Assembly (NCBI RefSeq): GCF_025149915.1
Contig: NZ_CP102278.1
Span: 2,208,501-2,272,500 of the forward strand
Direction of reading: 5' to 3'
Origin: Coprococcus eutactus
GTDB lineage: Bacteria > Bacillota > Clostridia > Lachnospirales > Lachnospiraceae
DNA length: 64,000 nucleotides
Within the stretch, counting starts at the first letter, position 1; the number at the start of each line of letters is the position of its first letter. Shown in pieces: positions 7,986 to 16,752 of this stretch. The notes under the pieces were generated by a model, which was given only the letters and a program-made list of their open reading frames with translations, made no database searches and had not been told where the DNA came from. Made by a program: the position numbers and the translations under genes.

Positions 7986-9611
7986 TCAGTCCTCAGAATC
8001 CATATTCATAACCTGTCTCTTTCTTGCAAGCTCGTCATTAGCAAGATACTCATCATATGTAGTCTGCTTGTCTATGAGACCGGTGTTTGTTATCTCTATA
8101 ATTCTATTGGCTGTTGTCTGCACAAACTGGTGATCCTGTGAGGAGAACAATACGACTCCAGGGAACTTGATAAGTCCGTTATTGAGCGCTGTGATCGACT
8201 CCATATCCAGATGGTTTGTAGGCTCATCAAGGATCAGTGTGTTTGAACCCATGATCATAAGCTTTGACAGAAGGCATCTAACCTTCTCTCCTCCTGAGAG
8301 GACTTTGACCTTCTTAACTCCATCCTCACCTGCAAAGAGCATTCTTCCAAGGAAACCTCTTACATATGTGGCATCCTTCTCATCTGAATACTGAGTGAGC
8401 CAGTCTACTATCACAAGGTCGTTGTCGAACTCCTTGGTGTTGTCCTTAGGGAAATATCCCTGTGAAGTTGTAACACCCCACTTGTAACTTCCCTCATCAG
8501 GCTCCTCCTCGCCTGCAAGTATCTTAAAGAGCATGGTTGTTGACTTTGTATTTGGTCCTACAAATGCTATCTTGTCGTCATGTCCAACTGTGAATGAGAT
8601 ATCATCTAGAAGCTTCTCACCGTCAACTATCTTGGAAATATGTGACACGGTAAGCACTTCATTTCCGATCTCTCTCTTAGGTCTGAAATCGATATATGGG
8701 TACTTTCTGCTCGATGGTTTAATATCATCCAGCTCGATCTTCTCAAGAGCACGCTTACGTGATGTCGCCTGCTTGGACTTTGATGCATTTGCCGAGAATC
8801 TCTGAATGAACTCCTGGAGCTCCTTGATCTTCTCTTCCTTCTTCTTGTTCGCTTCCTTCATCTGCTTGATCATCAGCTGGCTCGACTCATACCAGAAATC
8901 GTAGTTTCCTGCGTAGAGCTGGATCTTGCTGTAATCTATATCTGCTATATGTGTACATACCTTATTAAGGAAATATCTGTCATGTGATACAACGATGACT
9001 GTGTTCTCAAAGTTGATGAGGAACTCCTCAAGCCATGCAATAGCATCCATATCAAGGTGGTTAGTAGGCTCATCTAGAAGAAGCACATCTGGATTGCCGA
9101 AAAGAGCCTGTGCAAGAAGTACCTTGACCTTGAGTCCGCCGTCCAGATCCTTCATCAGGCTGTAGTGATACTCTGTGCCTACACCAAGGCCATTCAAAAG
9201 TGTTGAGGCATCTGACTCAGCCTCCCAGCCGTTCATCTCAGCAAATTCAGCCTCAAGCTCTGCCGCCTTTACTCCATCCTCATCTGAAAAATCTTCCTTC
9301 ATATATATAGCGTCTTTCTCCTTCATAATCTCGTAGAGGCGCTTATTTCCCATAATTACTGTGTCAAGCACTTGATAATCATCATACTTGTAGTGATCCT
9401 GCTGAAGTACTGAGAGTCTCTCTCCGTCATTCATGGTCACATCACCCTTTGAAGGCTCTATCTCTCCTGAGAGTATCTTTAGGAATGTCGACTTTCCGGC
9501 ACCATTTGCACCGATGAGTCCATAACAATTGCCCTCTGTGAACTTGATATTCACATCCTCGAACAAAGCTTTCTTACCAAATCTCAATGTTACATTATTA
9601 GCACTAATCAT
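7986..9611 (-). CDS. ABC-F family ATPase (YbiT/YkpA-like ribosome-associated factor)
   Basis: 541 residues, no membrane segment, two ABC domains joined by a charged linker (about 245-300), the ABC-F layout. Domain 1 has Walker A GANGAGKST near residue 34 and Walker B VLLLDEPTNHLD, but its signature is LDGGLKVK where LSGG is usual. Domain 2 has a regular signature (LSGGEKVR) and Walker B, but Walker A is degenerate: GPNTKSTTMLF lacks the GxGK core, with Thr at the Lys position. ABC-F proteins act on the ribosomal E site in translation rescue or antibiotic protection. The degenerate second site may be typical of this subfamily. It has a near-consensus promoter and a hairpin leader. Confidence 0.9.
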   Translation of the reverse strand: MISANNVTLRFGKKALFEDVNIKFTEGNCYGLIGANGAGKSTFLKILSGEIEPSKGDVTMNDGERLSVLQQDHYKYDDYQVLDTVIMGNKRLYEIMKEKDAIYMKEDFSDEDGVKAAELEAEFAEMNGWEAESDASTLLNGLGVGTEYHYSLMKDLDGGLKVKVLLAQALFGNPDVLLLDEPTNHLDMDAIAWLEEFLINFENTVIVVSHDRYFLNKVCTHIADIDYSKIQLYAGNYDFWYESSQLMIKQMKEANKKKEEKIKELQEFIQRFSANASKSKQATSRKRALEKIELDDIKPSSRKYPYIDFRPKREIGNEVLTVSHISKIVDGEKLLDDISFTVGHDDKIAFVGPNTKSTTMLFKILAGEEEPDEGSYKWGVTTSQGYFPKDNTKEFDNDLVIVDWLTQYSDEKDATYVRGFLGRMLFAGEDGVKKVKVLSGGEKVRCLLSKLMIMGSNTLILDEPTNHLDMESITALNNGLIKFPGVVLFSSQDHQFVQTTANRIIEITNTGLIDKQTTYDEYLANDELARKRQVMNMDSED

Positions 9612-9640
9612 TGACGTATATACCTTTCACTATTTGTTCT

Positions 9641-9656
9641 GTCTGCGTCCGCAGAC
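9641..9656 (-). promoter_or_regulatory. Compact hairpin in the ABC-F leader
   Basis: GTCTGCG-TC-CGCAGAC is a 7-bp perfect stem with a 2-nt loop in the about 60-nt leader, 30 nt before the start codon at 9611. It could affect translation initiation or mark an attenuator, as known for some ABC-F genes. No T-run follows on the minus strand. Confidence 0.4.
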
Positions 9657-9676
9657 GTCTCCATTATCAGTGATTA

Positions 9677-9705
9677 AGTATATCAATACATACCTTTGGT
9701 GTCAA
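9677..9705 (-). promoter_or_regulatory. Promoter of the ABC-F gene
   Basis: Minus strand TTGACA (9700-9705), 17 bp, TATACT (9677-9682): a near-consensus vegetative promoter giving a leader of about 60 nt. Confidence 0.8.
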
Positions 9706-9719
9706 CTTTACTTTATGTA

Positions 9720-9752
9720 CAGGGCTGACACATTTGTCACGCATCAGCCCTG
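9720..9752. repeat. Intergenic hairpin, possible weak terminator
   Basis: CAGGGCTGA (9720-9728) pairs with TCAGCCCTG (9744-9752), and the loop itself contains TGACA/TGTCA. It lies just downstream of the small Cys-rich gene (minus strand) and just upstream of the ABC-F promoter. No T-run follows, so termination would be weak. Confidence 0.4.
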
Positions 9753-9784
9753 CTCTTCCATCGTCATTTACGCTTTTCCGCTTT

Positions 9785-9970
9785 TTATTTGAGATTTCTG
9801 ACTATCGGATCATACAGATCAAGTTCGCAGTGCTCTGTGTCTGTAAAATGATCACAACTCAGACAGCTCTTGCCTGTCACATCATTTGTGTGACCCTTGC
9901 ATGAACACCTCTTCTCATATGCACTGCATCTCTCTGCTACTTCCTTGTAAGTTTCTGCTGAACTTCTCAT
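9785..9970 (-). CDS. Small Cys-rich protein, unknown function
   Basis: 61 residues from the ATG at 9970, which has AAAGGAGA 7 nt upstream; the longer frame to 10003 has no such site. Six Cys (RCSAYEKRC-SCKG, GKSCLSCDHF, EHCELD) suggest a zinc or Fe-S binding knuckle, with a CxxC near residue 42. No signal peptide, so it is cytoplasmic. I do not recognise a named family. Confidence 0.6.
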   Translation of the reverse strand: MRSSAETYKEVAERCSAYEKRCSCKGHTNDVTGKSCLSCDHFTDTEHCELDLYDPIVRNLK

Positions 9971-10153
9971 GTCAATCTCTCCTTTGCTCTGTTTGCTATA
10001 CATTTTTCTGCTGCCCTATTATTATCTGCATTTTTCACCACCATATTCATATAAGATCAGATTTTCGATCTTCGCCATATCTTTGCCATTCAGATGTTTG
10101 AATTCTTGACATTGCACTATATATTAAGTACAATCAAAAATAAAAATTTTTAA

Positions 10154-11455
10154 ATGATTGGAGATGAAGTTTTGGGCGCGGGTTCCATAATAAACATTAT
10201 AATTCTGGTGGTGCTAGTGGCACTGTCTGCATTCTTTTCATCAGCTGAGACGGCTCTTACAACCGTCAGCAAATTCTCCCTTAGATCGCTTGCTGACAAC
10301 GGCAACAAAAGAGCATCAAGGGTTCTAAAAGTCACTGAGAATTCAAGCAAGCTGATAAGCACTATTCTTATAGGAAACAACATAGTCAATATATCGGCAT
10401 CATCTCTCACAACTACATTTGTCACAAAGGCTTTCGGAAGTGCAGCAGTTGGAATCGCAACAGGTATCCTCACACTCGTTGTTCTTCTCTTTGGCGAGAT
10501 CACTCCAAAGACTATTGCGCAGAGATATAACCTGAAGATATCACTACTGTATATCGACATAATCCAGTTCCTCATGGTTGTTCTCACGCCTGTGATATTT
10601 ATTGTAAACAAAATTGCAGATTTTATTTTCTGGGTAATAAGGCTTGACAAGGACGGTGGGAACCAGAAGATGACCGAAGACGAACTCATAAGCATGGTAA
10701 ACGTCAGTGAGGAAGAGGGGGTCATCGAGGGCAAGGAAAAAGAAATGATAACCAACGTTGTGGACTTCGGAGATTCCATCGCCCGTGATGTCATGATACC
10801 AAGGGCAGACATGACGATCGCATCTGTGGATATGGCATACGAGGATCTGCTGAATCTGTACATGGAAGTTCCATATACCAGAATTCCTGTGTATGAGGAT
10901 TCAAGGGACAACGTGATCGGCATTCTCCATGTGAAGGACTTATTCTTCTACAAAGCAACACATAACATCAACAATTTCAGTGTGCGCAATATCATGAGAA
11001 AGCCACTGTATGTATATGAGTATCAGAAAACAAATGATCTTCTGCACTCCATGAAGTCCGATTCCAACACAATGGCGATAGTACTCGACGAGTACGGCAT
11101 TTGTATCGGACTGATAACCATCGAAGATCTCATCGAAGAAATCATCGGAGATATCAAGGACGAATATGACATAGAGGAGCACAACAATATCATCAAGATC
11201 GATGATGGTCATTACAACATAGATGGATCTATCAAGCTTGATGACTTAAATGACGCACTTGAACTAAACATAGAGTCCGAGGATTATGATTCTCTCGGAG
11301 GTTACATCACAGAGCTTTTGGACCATATTCCATCAAAGGGTGAATCCGTTACAGACAATGCCTGCATATACAAGGTTATCGAGATGGATAAAAAACGAGT
11401 TGCCAGAGTGCTTGTGACAATGATGCCAAAGGCACACAATGATAACGAAGAATAA
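10154..11455 (+). CDS. CNNM/CorC-type transporter with DUF21, two CBS and CorC_HlyC domains
   Basis: 433 residues. An N-terminal DUF21 domain with four membrane segments (to about residue 175, motif SSAETALTTVSKFSLRSLADNGNKRA and GEITPKTIAQRYN) is followed by a CBS pair (about 200-320, DVMIPRADM and LITIEDLIEEIIGDI) and a C-terminal CorC_HlyC domain. The family handles Mg2+ or related divalent cations. The ATG at 10154 has no ribosome site; an in-frame TTG at 10172 has GGAG 8 nt upstream and would place the start directly before the first membrane segment, so 10172 may be the true start. It ends at a terminator at 11484. Confidence 0.9.
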   Translation: MIGDEVLGAGSIINIIILVVLVALSAFFSSAETALTTVSKFSLRSLADNGNKRASRVLKVTENSSKLISTILIGNNIVNISASSLTTTFVTKAFGSAAVGIATGILTLVVLLFGEITPKTIAQRYNLKISLLYIDIIQFLMVVLTPVIFIVNKIADFIFWVIRLDKDGGNQKMTEDELISMVNVSEEEGVIEGKEKEMITNVVDFGDSIARDVMIPRADMTIASVDMAYEDLLNLYMEVPYTRIPVYEDSRDNVIGILHVKDLFFYKATHNINNFSVRNIMRKPLYVYEYQKTNDLLHSMKSDSNTMAIVLDEYGICIGLITIEDLIEEIIGDIKDEYDIEEHNNIIKIDDGHYNIDGSIKLDDLNDALELNIESEDYDSLGGYITELLDHIPSKGESVTDNACIYKVIEMDKKRVARVLVTMMPKAHNDNEE

Positions 11456-11483
11456 ATGCAGATTTTTCAAATAACTACAAAAC

Positions 11484-11518
11484 AAACGGCTATGTGAATG
11501 ATTCCATAGCCGTTTGCT
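11484..11518 (+). terminator. Terminator after the CNNM/CorC gene
   Basis: AAACGGCTATG (11484-11494) pairs with CATAGCCGTTT (11505-11515), followed by GCTTT. It lies 29 nt after the stop codon. Confidence 0.75.
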
Positions 11519-11570
11519 TTGCGCATTTTCACCATTTTCACAAATTTATATGTTTTATCGTAAAACAACC

Positions 11571-11599
11571 TTGTAATGTAGTTTTGAATACTATATAAT
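11571..11599 (+). promoter_or_regulatory. Promoter of the DUF1836 gene
   Basis: TTGTAA (11571-11576), 17 bp, TATAAT (11594-11599). The predicted leader of about 80 nt holds a short stem TGCGC/GCGCA. Confidence 0.65.
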
Positions 11600-11687
11600 A
11601 TGTCATGTTGGCTTTAACATAGCAATTTGCGCATTTGGCGCAGCGATACAGACATACTACTATCCAAATATAACAAGAGGTGTCTAC

Positions 11688-12410
11688 ATGGATAAAAAGA
11701 CTAACATAAAAGATATAATATCAATGGCCGGAGGCCTTGATTACATAAACCCGAAGGATATCCCGTCGATCGACCTGTACATGGATCAGCTAACAACATT
11801 CATGGAGGATCAGCTTGGCAAGAATAGGCGCAACGACGAGGACAAGGTGATGACGAAGACAATGATCAACAATTACACCAAGAACAACCTCCTCCCATCG
11901 CCCAACAAAAAGAGATATTCCAAACAGCACTTGATTCTGCTCATATATATTTATTACCTGAAAAATATGCTCAGCATAAATGATATACAGACACTGCTGC
12001 AGCCACTTATTGACGGATATTTCAACGCGAACAAGGACGGCAAGGATATATCAGATATATACGCCCATCTCTATGAACATCTGTCGCAGCATTACGGTGA
12101 CATCATAAAGGACATTGTGAGAACTGCCAACAAGGCGGATGCGATGTACGATCCTGAGAAGGATTCATATCTCCATGACCTGAGCATGATATCATTGCTG
12201 TCCGTAGACATATACGCCAAGAAGAAATATGTTGAGCACCTTGTAGATAAACTGAGACTCGAATCCGAGGACGAGGCACGAGTTCAGGCACAGAAAACAC
12301 AAAAAGCACAGAAAGCAAAGGAACAACAGGCTGCCACCAAAAAGTCCAGACAGCAGGCTGCCGCAAAGTCAGCAAAAAACCAGCAGAGCAGACCTTCAGG
12401 CGACAAATAA
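11688..12410 (+). CDS. DUF1836 domain protein (HTH-like, putative regulator)
   Basis: 240 residues. The conserved part (about residues 25-170) has the DUF1836 pattern: VMTKTMINNYTKNNLLPSP and KRYSKQHLILLIYIYYLKN, reminiscent of a winged-helix/MerR-like DNA reader, followed by a helical region. The C-terminal 45 residues are Gln/Ala/Lys-rich and probably disordered. Members are common in Clostridia and Bacilli and have no assigned function. It is monocistronic between its own promoter and a strong bidirectional terminator. Confidence 0.8.
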   Translation: MDKKTNIKDIISMAGGLDYINPKDIPSIDLYMDQLTTFMEDQLGKNRRNDEDKVMTKTMINNYTKNNLLPSPNKKRYSKQHLILLIYIYYLKNMLSINDIQTLLQPLIDGYFNANKDGKDISDIYAHLYEHLSQHYGDIIKDIVRTANKADAMYDPEKDSYLHDLSMISLLSVDIYAKKKYVEHLVDKLRLESEDEARVQAQKTQKAQKAKEQQAATKKSRQQAAAKSAKNQQSRPSGDK

Positions 12411-12424
12411 TTCATATAATAAAT

Positions 12425-12491
12425 AAAAAATGCCGGCACAGATACGCATGAGGTACCTCCTCAATATGCATTATCCGTGCCGGCATTTTTT
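12425..12491. terminator. Bidirectional terminator between 12410 and 12490
   Basis: A 15-bp stem (12425-12439 with 12477-12491) has A-run on one side and T-run on the other, and a GAGGTACCTC palindrome in the loop. It serves the DUF1836 gene (+) and the yerC-like gene (-), whose last codons overlap its right arm. Confidence 0.9.
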
Positions 12492-12813
12492 ATTTCTGAC
12501 TGTCGTCCTTCTTGTCAGGCTGCTGAAAACTCTTCATTCTGGAGAATACCAGCTCATATCCATCCTTGCCATAGTTCAAAGATCTGTTGACTCTACTTAT
12601 TGTAGCTGTGGACGCTCCAGTCTTCTCCGCCACCTCGAGATATGTATTATCCTCTTTCAGCATCTTTGCCACTGCAAACCGTTGTGCTATAGATAACAGC
12701 TCATTCACCGTACAAACATCCTCAAAGAAATTAAAGCACTCTTCCTCTGTCTCCAATGTAAGTATTGCCTCAAACAGATCCTGTACTGCTTCTGTGTGTA
12801 CTGTTTTTCCCAT
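12490..12813 (-). CDS. YerC/YecD-type TrpR-like regulator
   Basis: 107 residues from the ATG at 12813, which has AAGGAG 7 nt upstream. The sequence matches the YerC/TrpR-repressor-like family: ELLSIAQRFAVAKML followed by the helix-turn-helix YLEVAEKTGASTATISRVNRSL. TrpR-like folds bind DNA as dimers. The ligand and targets of YerC proteins are not established, and no trp gene is nearby. The last bases overlap the shared terminator. Confidence 0.88.
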   Translation of the reverse strand: MGKTVHTEAVQDLFEAILTLETEEECFNFFEDVCTVNELLSIAQRFAVAKMLKEDNTYLEVAEKTGASTATISRVNRSLNYGKDGYELVFSRMKSFQQPDKKDDSQK

Positions 12814-12879
12814 AATCAAGCTCCTTTATAACTTTCACAACTTTAGTGTGATAAAGTAGTTATACTATATACCACTTTT

Positions 12880-14379
12880 TTATAATTTGCAATCCTTTTT
12901 GATCCACACTGAAAGTCCTCGTCTGTTCACATAGAACTCACCGCAGCCTTCTTCGTCTATCTTTATATCATACTTGGCATTGCCCATAACGTCAGCGAAA
13001 TGTGTGCCAGCAAACTGTCTGCCGACATACATCCTCTTGGTTCCGCCAACGCCGTCTGACATAACAACTGCCAGTCCAGAATCTTTATGTTCCTCATCGC
13101 CCTCTCTAGTCCAGCCAACCACGTCGCTGTGATCAAAATAATCATGCTGATTACCATAGGCATATTTCTTTCTGAGTTTCAAAAGCTTGTTTAATATAGT
13201 CTTCTTGGACTTCACCTTTATCTGCGGTATTCCGGCGTAATCGCCGATGTACAGGCACGGATACCCTTGCTGTCTGAGCAGAACAACCGCGTATGCCAGA
13301 GGCTTGAACCAGTCCTCAACATACGACTCAAGTATTCCTCCAACCTGTGATTCGTGGTTGTCAACGAACGTGACTGCCTTCTCTGGATTGCTCATCATCA
13401 GTGATCCCTTGAGAAGATCCGCCATGTTATACGCTCCATCGGCAACTGACGCATCGTGGAAGTTGAAATGCAAAGGCACATCAAACAGAGCCGCCTGATC
13501 ATCCGTTGCCTTTATATATCCATTCAGATAATCCACATTCCAGTGCCAGAAATCTCCCACTGCAAATATGTCTTTATGTATAAACTCAGGTGCATCCTCA
13601 TTAGTCTTCTTCCTTGATGTCACTGGTATATCAGAAACCGCTGCAACAAAGTCCTTTATAAACCATGCCGGTATAGCCTCAGCCTCCTGGAATCTGTATC
13701 CATCCACATCTGTATTCTTCTCATACCACTGCGCCCAGCTCATGAGCTCGTCATAAACTTCCTGATTGTAGAAATCTATCTCGCAGCCAACGATATAATC
13801 ATACTTTGAAAATTCCTTCTCTGCCTCCTCAGGATTTCTTCCCTCAAGCGCGCACACACGCTTTCTGAATTCGTCCTGCTGCCAGTCTATTCCCGCAAAA
13901 TGCCTCCAGTTCCACTTGAACTTTGAATATTTTGTCTTTCTACCTGGGAATGTGAACTTTGAAAGTGCACCCACTGTCTTTTTGTTTCCTATCATCTGTG
14001 GAATATCCTTGGAATTGAAGTCCGCAGCTGTCACCTTCTCTATCTTATCTGCACCGAGCTTCTGTCTCACTGCCACATCTGCATACACATTGATACCCTC
14101 AGCCTTCATAGCCTTGATGGCTGCCAGATATTCTTCCTTCGTTCCATACCGGGTTCCCACCGAACCCTTCTGATCAAACTCACCCAAGTCGTACAGATCA
14201 TAAGGTGCATAACCCATATCCTCTTTGCCCTGTGCCCCCTTTGTTGCAGGCGGAAACCATACAGCCGTAGCCCCCATCTTCTTGAGTGCAGCAGCATCCT
14301 CTGCTGCTTTCTTCCACAAATTCTGGCTATCGGTCGTATTTGCTGTAAAATACTGAACCAAAAGTCCGTTATCCTTCAT
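12880..14379 (-). CDS. GH13 alpha-amylase homologue with all three catalytic acids substituted
   Basis: 499 residues, cytoplasmic (no signal peptide), collinear with bacterial GH13 subfamily 5 amylases (MGYAPYDLYDLGEFDQKGSVGTRYGTKEEY; WFKPLAYAVVLLRQQGYPCLYIGDYAGIP; QHDYFDHSDVVGWTREG). Key positions differ. The nucleophile Asp of GFRLD is Gln231 (GYRFQEAEAI). The acid/base Glu of VGEYW is Asp276 (VGDFW). The third Asp of VDNHDT is Glu343 (VDNHESQ). The region-I Asn-His is Arg105-Gln106. The frame is intact and well folded in outline, so this looks like a maintained non-enzymatic or altered-function protein (inference). ACGGAGG precedes the ATG. Confidence 0.85.
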   Translation of the reverse strand: MKDNGLLVQYFTANTTDSQNLWKKAAEDAAALKKMGATAVWFPPATKGAQGKEDMGYAPYDLYDLGEFDQKGSVGTRYGTKEEYLAAIKAMKAEGINVYADVAVRQKLGADKIEKVTAADFNSKDIPQMIGNKKTVGALSKFTFPGRKTKYSKFKWNWRHFAGIDWQQDEFRKRVCALEGRNPEEAEKEFSKYDYIVGCEIDFYNQEVYDELMSWAQWYEKNTDVDGYRFQEAEAIPAWFIKDFVAAVSDIPVTSRKKTNEDAPEFIHKDIFAVGDFWHWNVDYLNGYIKATDDQAALFDVPLHFNFHDASVADGAYNMADLLKGSLMMSNPEKAVTFVDNHESQVGGILESYVEDWFKPLAYAVVLLRQQGYPCLYIGDYAGIPQIKVKSKKTILNKLLKLRKKYAYGNQHDYFDHSDVVGWTREGDEEHKDSGLAVVMSDGVGGTKRMYVGRQFAGTHFADVMGNAKYDIKIDEEGCGEFYVNRRGLSVWIKKDCKL

Positions 14380-14421
14380 CTCAATACCTCCGTTTTTGGC
14401 ATTTAATCACCCTTATGAATC

Positions 14422-14450
14422 ATTATATCAAATCTGAATATATGAGTAAA
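14422..14450 (-). promoter_or_regulatory. Promoter of the amylase-like gene
   Basis: Minus strand TTTACT (14445-14450), 17 bp, TATAAT (14422-14427), about 45 nt before the start codon. Confidence 0.7.
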
Positions 14451-14461
14451 GACCGACAGAC

Positions 14462-14511
14462 AAAAACAGTTCGGGACTTCACTCGTCAAAAGGAAGTCCC
14501 GAACTGTTTTT
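14462..14511. terminator. Terminator after dapL
   Basis: A long stem (14462-14480 with 14493-14511, 19 bp) has A5 on the left and T5 on the right. It stops the glnA-dapL strand and can act in both directions. Confidence 0.9.
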
Positions 14512-14606
14512 ATATAGTATAGCATACATACGAAAAGCAATCATAATAGCGTCCGCGCATATCATAAGCAGTCACCGGCTAAAGCCCTATGACCATTTAT
14601 AACATA

Positions 14607-15824
14607 TTAAAGATTCTTTATTCTCTCTATAGCCTCAACTGTATTCTCGTATGTTCCGAATGCTGTGAGTCTGAAGTATCCCTCACCGCTTGGGCCGAAT
14701 CCTGAACCTGGAGTTCCGACTACATTTGCGTTCTCAAGCAGGTAATCGAAGAAATCCCATGAAGACATGTTATCAGGTGTCTTGAGCCAGATATATGGTG
14801 CATTTACGCCGCCTGACACAGTATATCCTGCATCCTTAAGCCCCTGTGATATAACCTTTGCATTGTTCATGTAATATGCGATCTGTGCCTTTGTCTGAGC
14901 CTTGCCCTCGTCTGAATATACAGCATCACCTGCTGCCTGAACAATGTAAGGAGCTCCGTTGAACTTGGTTCCATGTCTTCTTGCCCAGAGGCTATGCATG
15001 GACACTCCGTCAGCATCCTTAAGATCCTTTGGAACTACAGTATATCCAAGACGGGTTCCTGTAAATCCTGCATTCTTTGAGAAGCTTTTAAGCTCGATGG
15101 CACATGTTTTTGCGCCCTCACACTCGTATATAGTATGCGGAACATCCTCCTCGCTTATATATGCCTCGTATGCAGCATCATAAATAATGACCGCACCGAC
15201 TTTATTTGCGTAGTCTACCCACTCCTGGAGCTGCGCTTTCTTGATGGTGGCACCTGTAGGGTTGTTCGGGAAACACAGATATATGATATCAGGTGTCTTC
15301 TTTGGAAGTTCTGGTGCAAAGTTGTTGTCAGCCAAGCATGGCATGTATATTACATCGCTCCAAAGTTCTGTATCCTTGTCGTATGTGCCAGTTCTTCCAG
15401 CCATTACATTTGAGTCAACATACACTGGATATACAGGGTCACATACTGCTATCTTGCTGTCAGCTGTGAATATCTCCTGGATATTTGCTGAATCGCTCTT
15501 TGCTCCATCACTTACAAATATTTCATCGGCAGATATGTCTACGCCTCTATCAGCGTAATCGTTCTTTGCTATTGTATTTCTGAGAAACTCATAGCCGAGA
15601 TCAGGGGCATATCCCTTGAATGTCTCTGCCACTGCCATCTCATCTACTGCTTTGTGAAGTCTCTCAATGATCGCAGGTGCAAGTGGCTGTGTCACATCCC
15701 CGATGCTGAGTCTGATAACCTTCTTGTCTGGATGCGCAGCGCTGTACTCTCTCTGCTTTCTTCCAACTGTTGAGAAAAGGTAACTTCCTGGAAGCTTTAA
15801 ATAGTTTTCATTTGCCTTAAACAT
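14607..15824 (-). CDS. dapL: LL-diaminopimelate aminotransferase
   Basis: 405 residues from the ATG at 15824. Class I/II PLP aminotransferase of the DapL type: NENYLKLPGSYLFSTVGRK at the N-terminus, SIGDVTQPL, FVSDGAKSDSANIQEIF, CFPNNPTGATI and the PLP-lysine region ELKSFSKNAGFTGTRLGY. It converts tetrahydrodipicolinate directly to LL-diaminopimelate for lysine and peptidoglycan synthesis, bypassing the acyl routes. A perfect AGGAGG formed by the last codons of dapF precedes the start; only 1 nt separates the two genes, indicating coupling. Confidence 0.96.
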   Translation of the reverse strand: MFKANENYLKLPGSYLFSTVGRKQREYSAAHPDKKVIRLSIGDVTQPLAPAIIERLHKAVDEMAVAETFKGYAPDLGYEFLRNTIAKNDYADRGVDISADEIFVSDGAKSDSANIQEIFTADSKIAVCDPVYPVYVDSNVMAGRTGTYDKDTELWSDVIYMPCLADNNFAPELPKKTPDIIYLCFPNNPTGATIKKAQLQEWVDYANKVGAVIIYDAAYEAYISEEDVPHTIYECEGAKTCAIELKSFSKNAGFTGTRLGYTVVPKDLKDADGVSMHSLWARRHGTKFNGAPYIVQAAGDAVYSDEGKAQTKAQIAYYMNNAKVISQGLKDAGYTVSGGVNAPYIWLKTPDNMSSWDFFDYLLENANVVGTPGSGFGPSGEGYFRLTAFGTYENTVEAIERIKNL

Positions 15825-15825
15825 G

Positions 15826-16695
15826 TTATTCCTCCTGTGAAAATATATCAACCTGACCGTCAAACACTTTTCTCGCCGGTCCTGTCATATTTATTGTTTT
15901 TTTATTTCTATCGTATTCTATGTGAAGTTCTCCCCCGCCAAGCTGAACCGTCACCACATTGTTTGTATAGTTTTTCGCCATGCATGCCGCAGCTGCAGCA
16001 CATGCTCCAGTGCCACACGCCATAGTCTCTCCCGAACCGCGTTCCCACACTCTTATCTGAATAAGATCCCGGTCAATAACTCTAACGAATTCCACATTTG
16101 TTCCCGAGGGAAATGCATCATGTTTTTCCATTAATGCCCCTATAGACATAGTCTTTTCACCGTCAGTCACACAAGCCACATCTAGACCATCTAGCCACAC
16201 GACCGCATGAGGATTGCCCATGGATACCCGGATAAACGATATCATTTTACCAGATACATCAATCCGCTCCTCCAGCATTTTCTCAGTTAGAGCAGCATCC
16301 ACTGTCATTCTATCCCGGCCTATCTCCGGAGCACCCATGTCCACAGTGACAATGCTCTGCCTCCTGTCACCCGATATGCACCTTAGATATTTTATCCCTG
16401 CAAGCGTCTCTACAGAAATTCTTCTACTCTCTGTCATATGATTGTCATACACATATTTGCATACGCATCTTATCCCATTTCCGCACATCTCGGCTATACT
16501 ACCGTCAGAGTTATAGACAGCCATACTAAAATCAGCTTTATCAGAGGGACCAATAAGGATAAGGCCATCACTTCCAACACCGCGGTGTCTGTCGCTAAGC
16601 AGCCTCGCCAGTCTCTGCGGATCATCCACTTTCTCTTCAAAGCAATTCACATATACATAGTCATTTCCCAAGCCTTCCATCTTCGTGAAATGCAT
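15826..16695 (-). CDS. dapF: Diaminopimelate epimerase
   Basis: 289 residues. Both catalytic cysteines are present: Cys71 in EMCGNGIRC and a second near residue 230 in ETMACGTGACA. N-terminal MHFTKMEGLGNDYVYVN is typical. It turns LL- into meso-diaminopimelate, the product of the DapL step encoded next. The gene lies between the ANTAR regulator and dapL, so diaminopimelate synthesis may be co-transcribed with nitrogen assimilation genes here. Confidence 0.96.
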   Translation of the reverse strand: MHFTKMEGLGNDYVYVNCFEEKVDDPQRLARLLSDRHRGVGSDGLILIGPSDKADFSMAVYNSDGSIAEMCGNGIRCVCKYVYDNHMTESRRISVETLAGIKYLRCISGDRRQSIVTVDMGAPEIGRDRMTVDAALTEKMLEERIDVSGKMISFIRVSMGNPHAVVWLDGLDVACVTDGEKTMSIGALMEKHDAFPSGTNVEFVRVIDRDLIQIRVWERGSGETMACGTGACAAAAACMAKNYTNNVVTVQLGGGELHIEYDRNKKTINMTGPARKVFDGQVDIFSQEE

Positions 16696-16752
16696 TCATG
16701 ACCTCCAGAACATATTTTGTCAAATACACGACTTTCTCTGTAGCGCAGGCTA

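Noticed and set aside
10150..10923. 257-codon minus-strand open frame
   Set aside because: Antisense to the CNNM/CorC coding region; Ser/Thr/Ile-rich composition typical of a shadow frame, no ribosome site.
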